Source: an uncultured bacterium (GTDB taxonomy: Bacteria > Bacillota > Clostridia > Oscillospirales > Ruminococcaceae). Taken from it: a stretch of 7,376 bases of DNA. The notes under the pieces are model-generated. The model saw nothing but the letters and a program-made list of their open reading frames with translations, did not search any database and was not told the DNA's origin. The position numbers were made by a program, and so were the translations under genes. Positions 7,324 through 7,376 of the stretch are shown piece after piece (position 1 is the stretch's first letter; every line of letters starts with the position of its first letter). Location: the NCBI GenBank assembly GCA_905214265.1, contig CAJMLQ010000140.1, positions 1 to 7,376 of the forward strand, in the 5' to 3' direction.

Positions 7324-7376
7324 TGAAGTGACCCCAAAAAGTTAGACAATAATTCGAAATAAAAATTGTTCAAGCA
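7324..7376. mobile_element. End of an IS3-family (IS150-group-like) insertion sequence, continuing beyond the window
   Basis: The + strand from 7324 begins TGAAGTGACCCC followed by AAAAAGTTAGACA. It has the 5'-TG start and the 'TG..CTG.CCC....GTTAGAC' layout recalled from IS150-group terminal repeats. Base composition falls to about 30% GC here against roughly 60% on the left, marking a sharp junction near 7323/7324. No transposase codes in view and the far end is outside, so orientation and the target duplication cannot be read. Confidence 0.6.

Noticed and set aside
1..7376. CRISPR arrays, tRNA or rRNA genes, phage or defence modules
   Set aside because: No regularly spaced direct repeats, no tRNA- or rRNA-like sequence and no proteins of such systems are visible on either strand.

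Overview
The window looks like part of the chromosome of a GC-rich Firmicute, most likely a gut Clostridia of the Oscillospiraceae type (Flavonifractor/Oscillibacter-like). This is inferred from codon use rich in G/C at third positions, purine-rich Shine-Dalgarno sites, compact rho-independent terminators, and the mix of a Na+/solute symporter, a MATE exporter, an ABC exporter and a cytoplasmic alpha-L-rhamnosidase. The genus cannot be fixed from the sequence alone.

Layout, left to right. (1) Positions 1-996 (+) hold the 3' two thirds of a sodium:solute symporter (SSS) gene that enters from the left edge and is closed by a perfect 13-bp hairpin terminator. (2) Positions 1155-2561 (+) hold a complete MATE-family efflux pump with its own extended -10 promoter and its own terminator. 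(3) Positions 2671-4404 (+) hold a complete ABC exporter half-transporter (membrane domain fused to ATPase), again with its own promoter. (4) Positions 4515-7121 (+) hold a complete GH78 alpha-L-rhamnosidase preceded by an AT-rich leader with a perfect TATAAT box. It ends in a perfect 17-bp hairpin that can work in both directions. (5) Positions 7200-7323 (-) hold the last ~40 codons of a convergent gene whose end resembles a rhamnosidase C-terminal beta-sandwich. It is cut by what looks like the terminal inverted repeat of an IS3-family (IS150-group) insertion sequence, which runs off the right edge.

The four main genes point the same way but appear to be mostly separate transcription units, because promoters and terminators lie between them. 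Two are exporters of the multidrug type and one is a Na+-driven importer of unknown substrate. The rhamnosidase has no signal peptide, so it should act in the cytoplasm on imported rhamnosides from plant glycosides or pectin fragments. The broken convergent gene next to it suggests a small rhamnoside-use locus partly disrupted by transposition.

I found no convincing new biological system here: no CRISPR array, no RNA gene, no riboswitch and no phage or defence module. The most notable feature is the IS junction at the right edge with the truncated second hydrolase-like gene.
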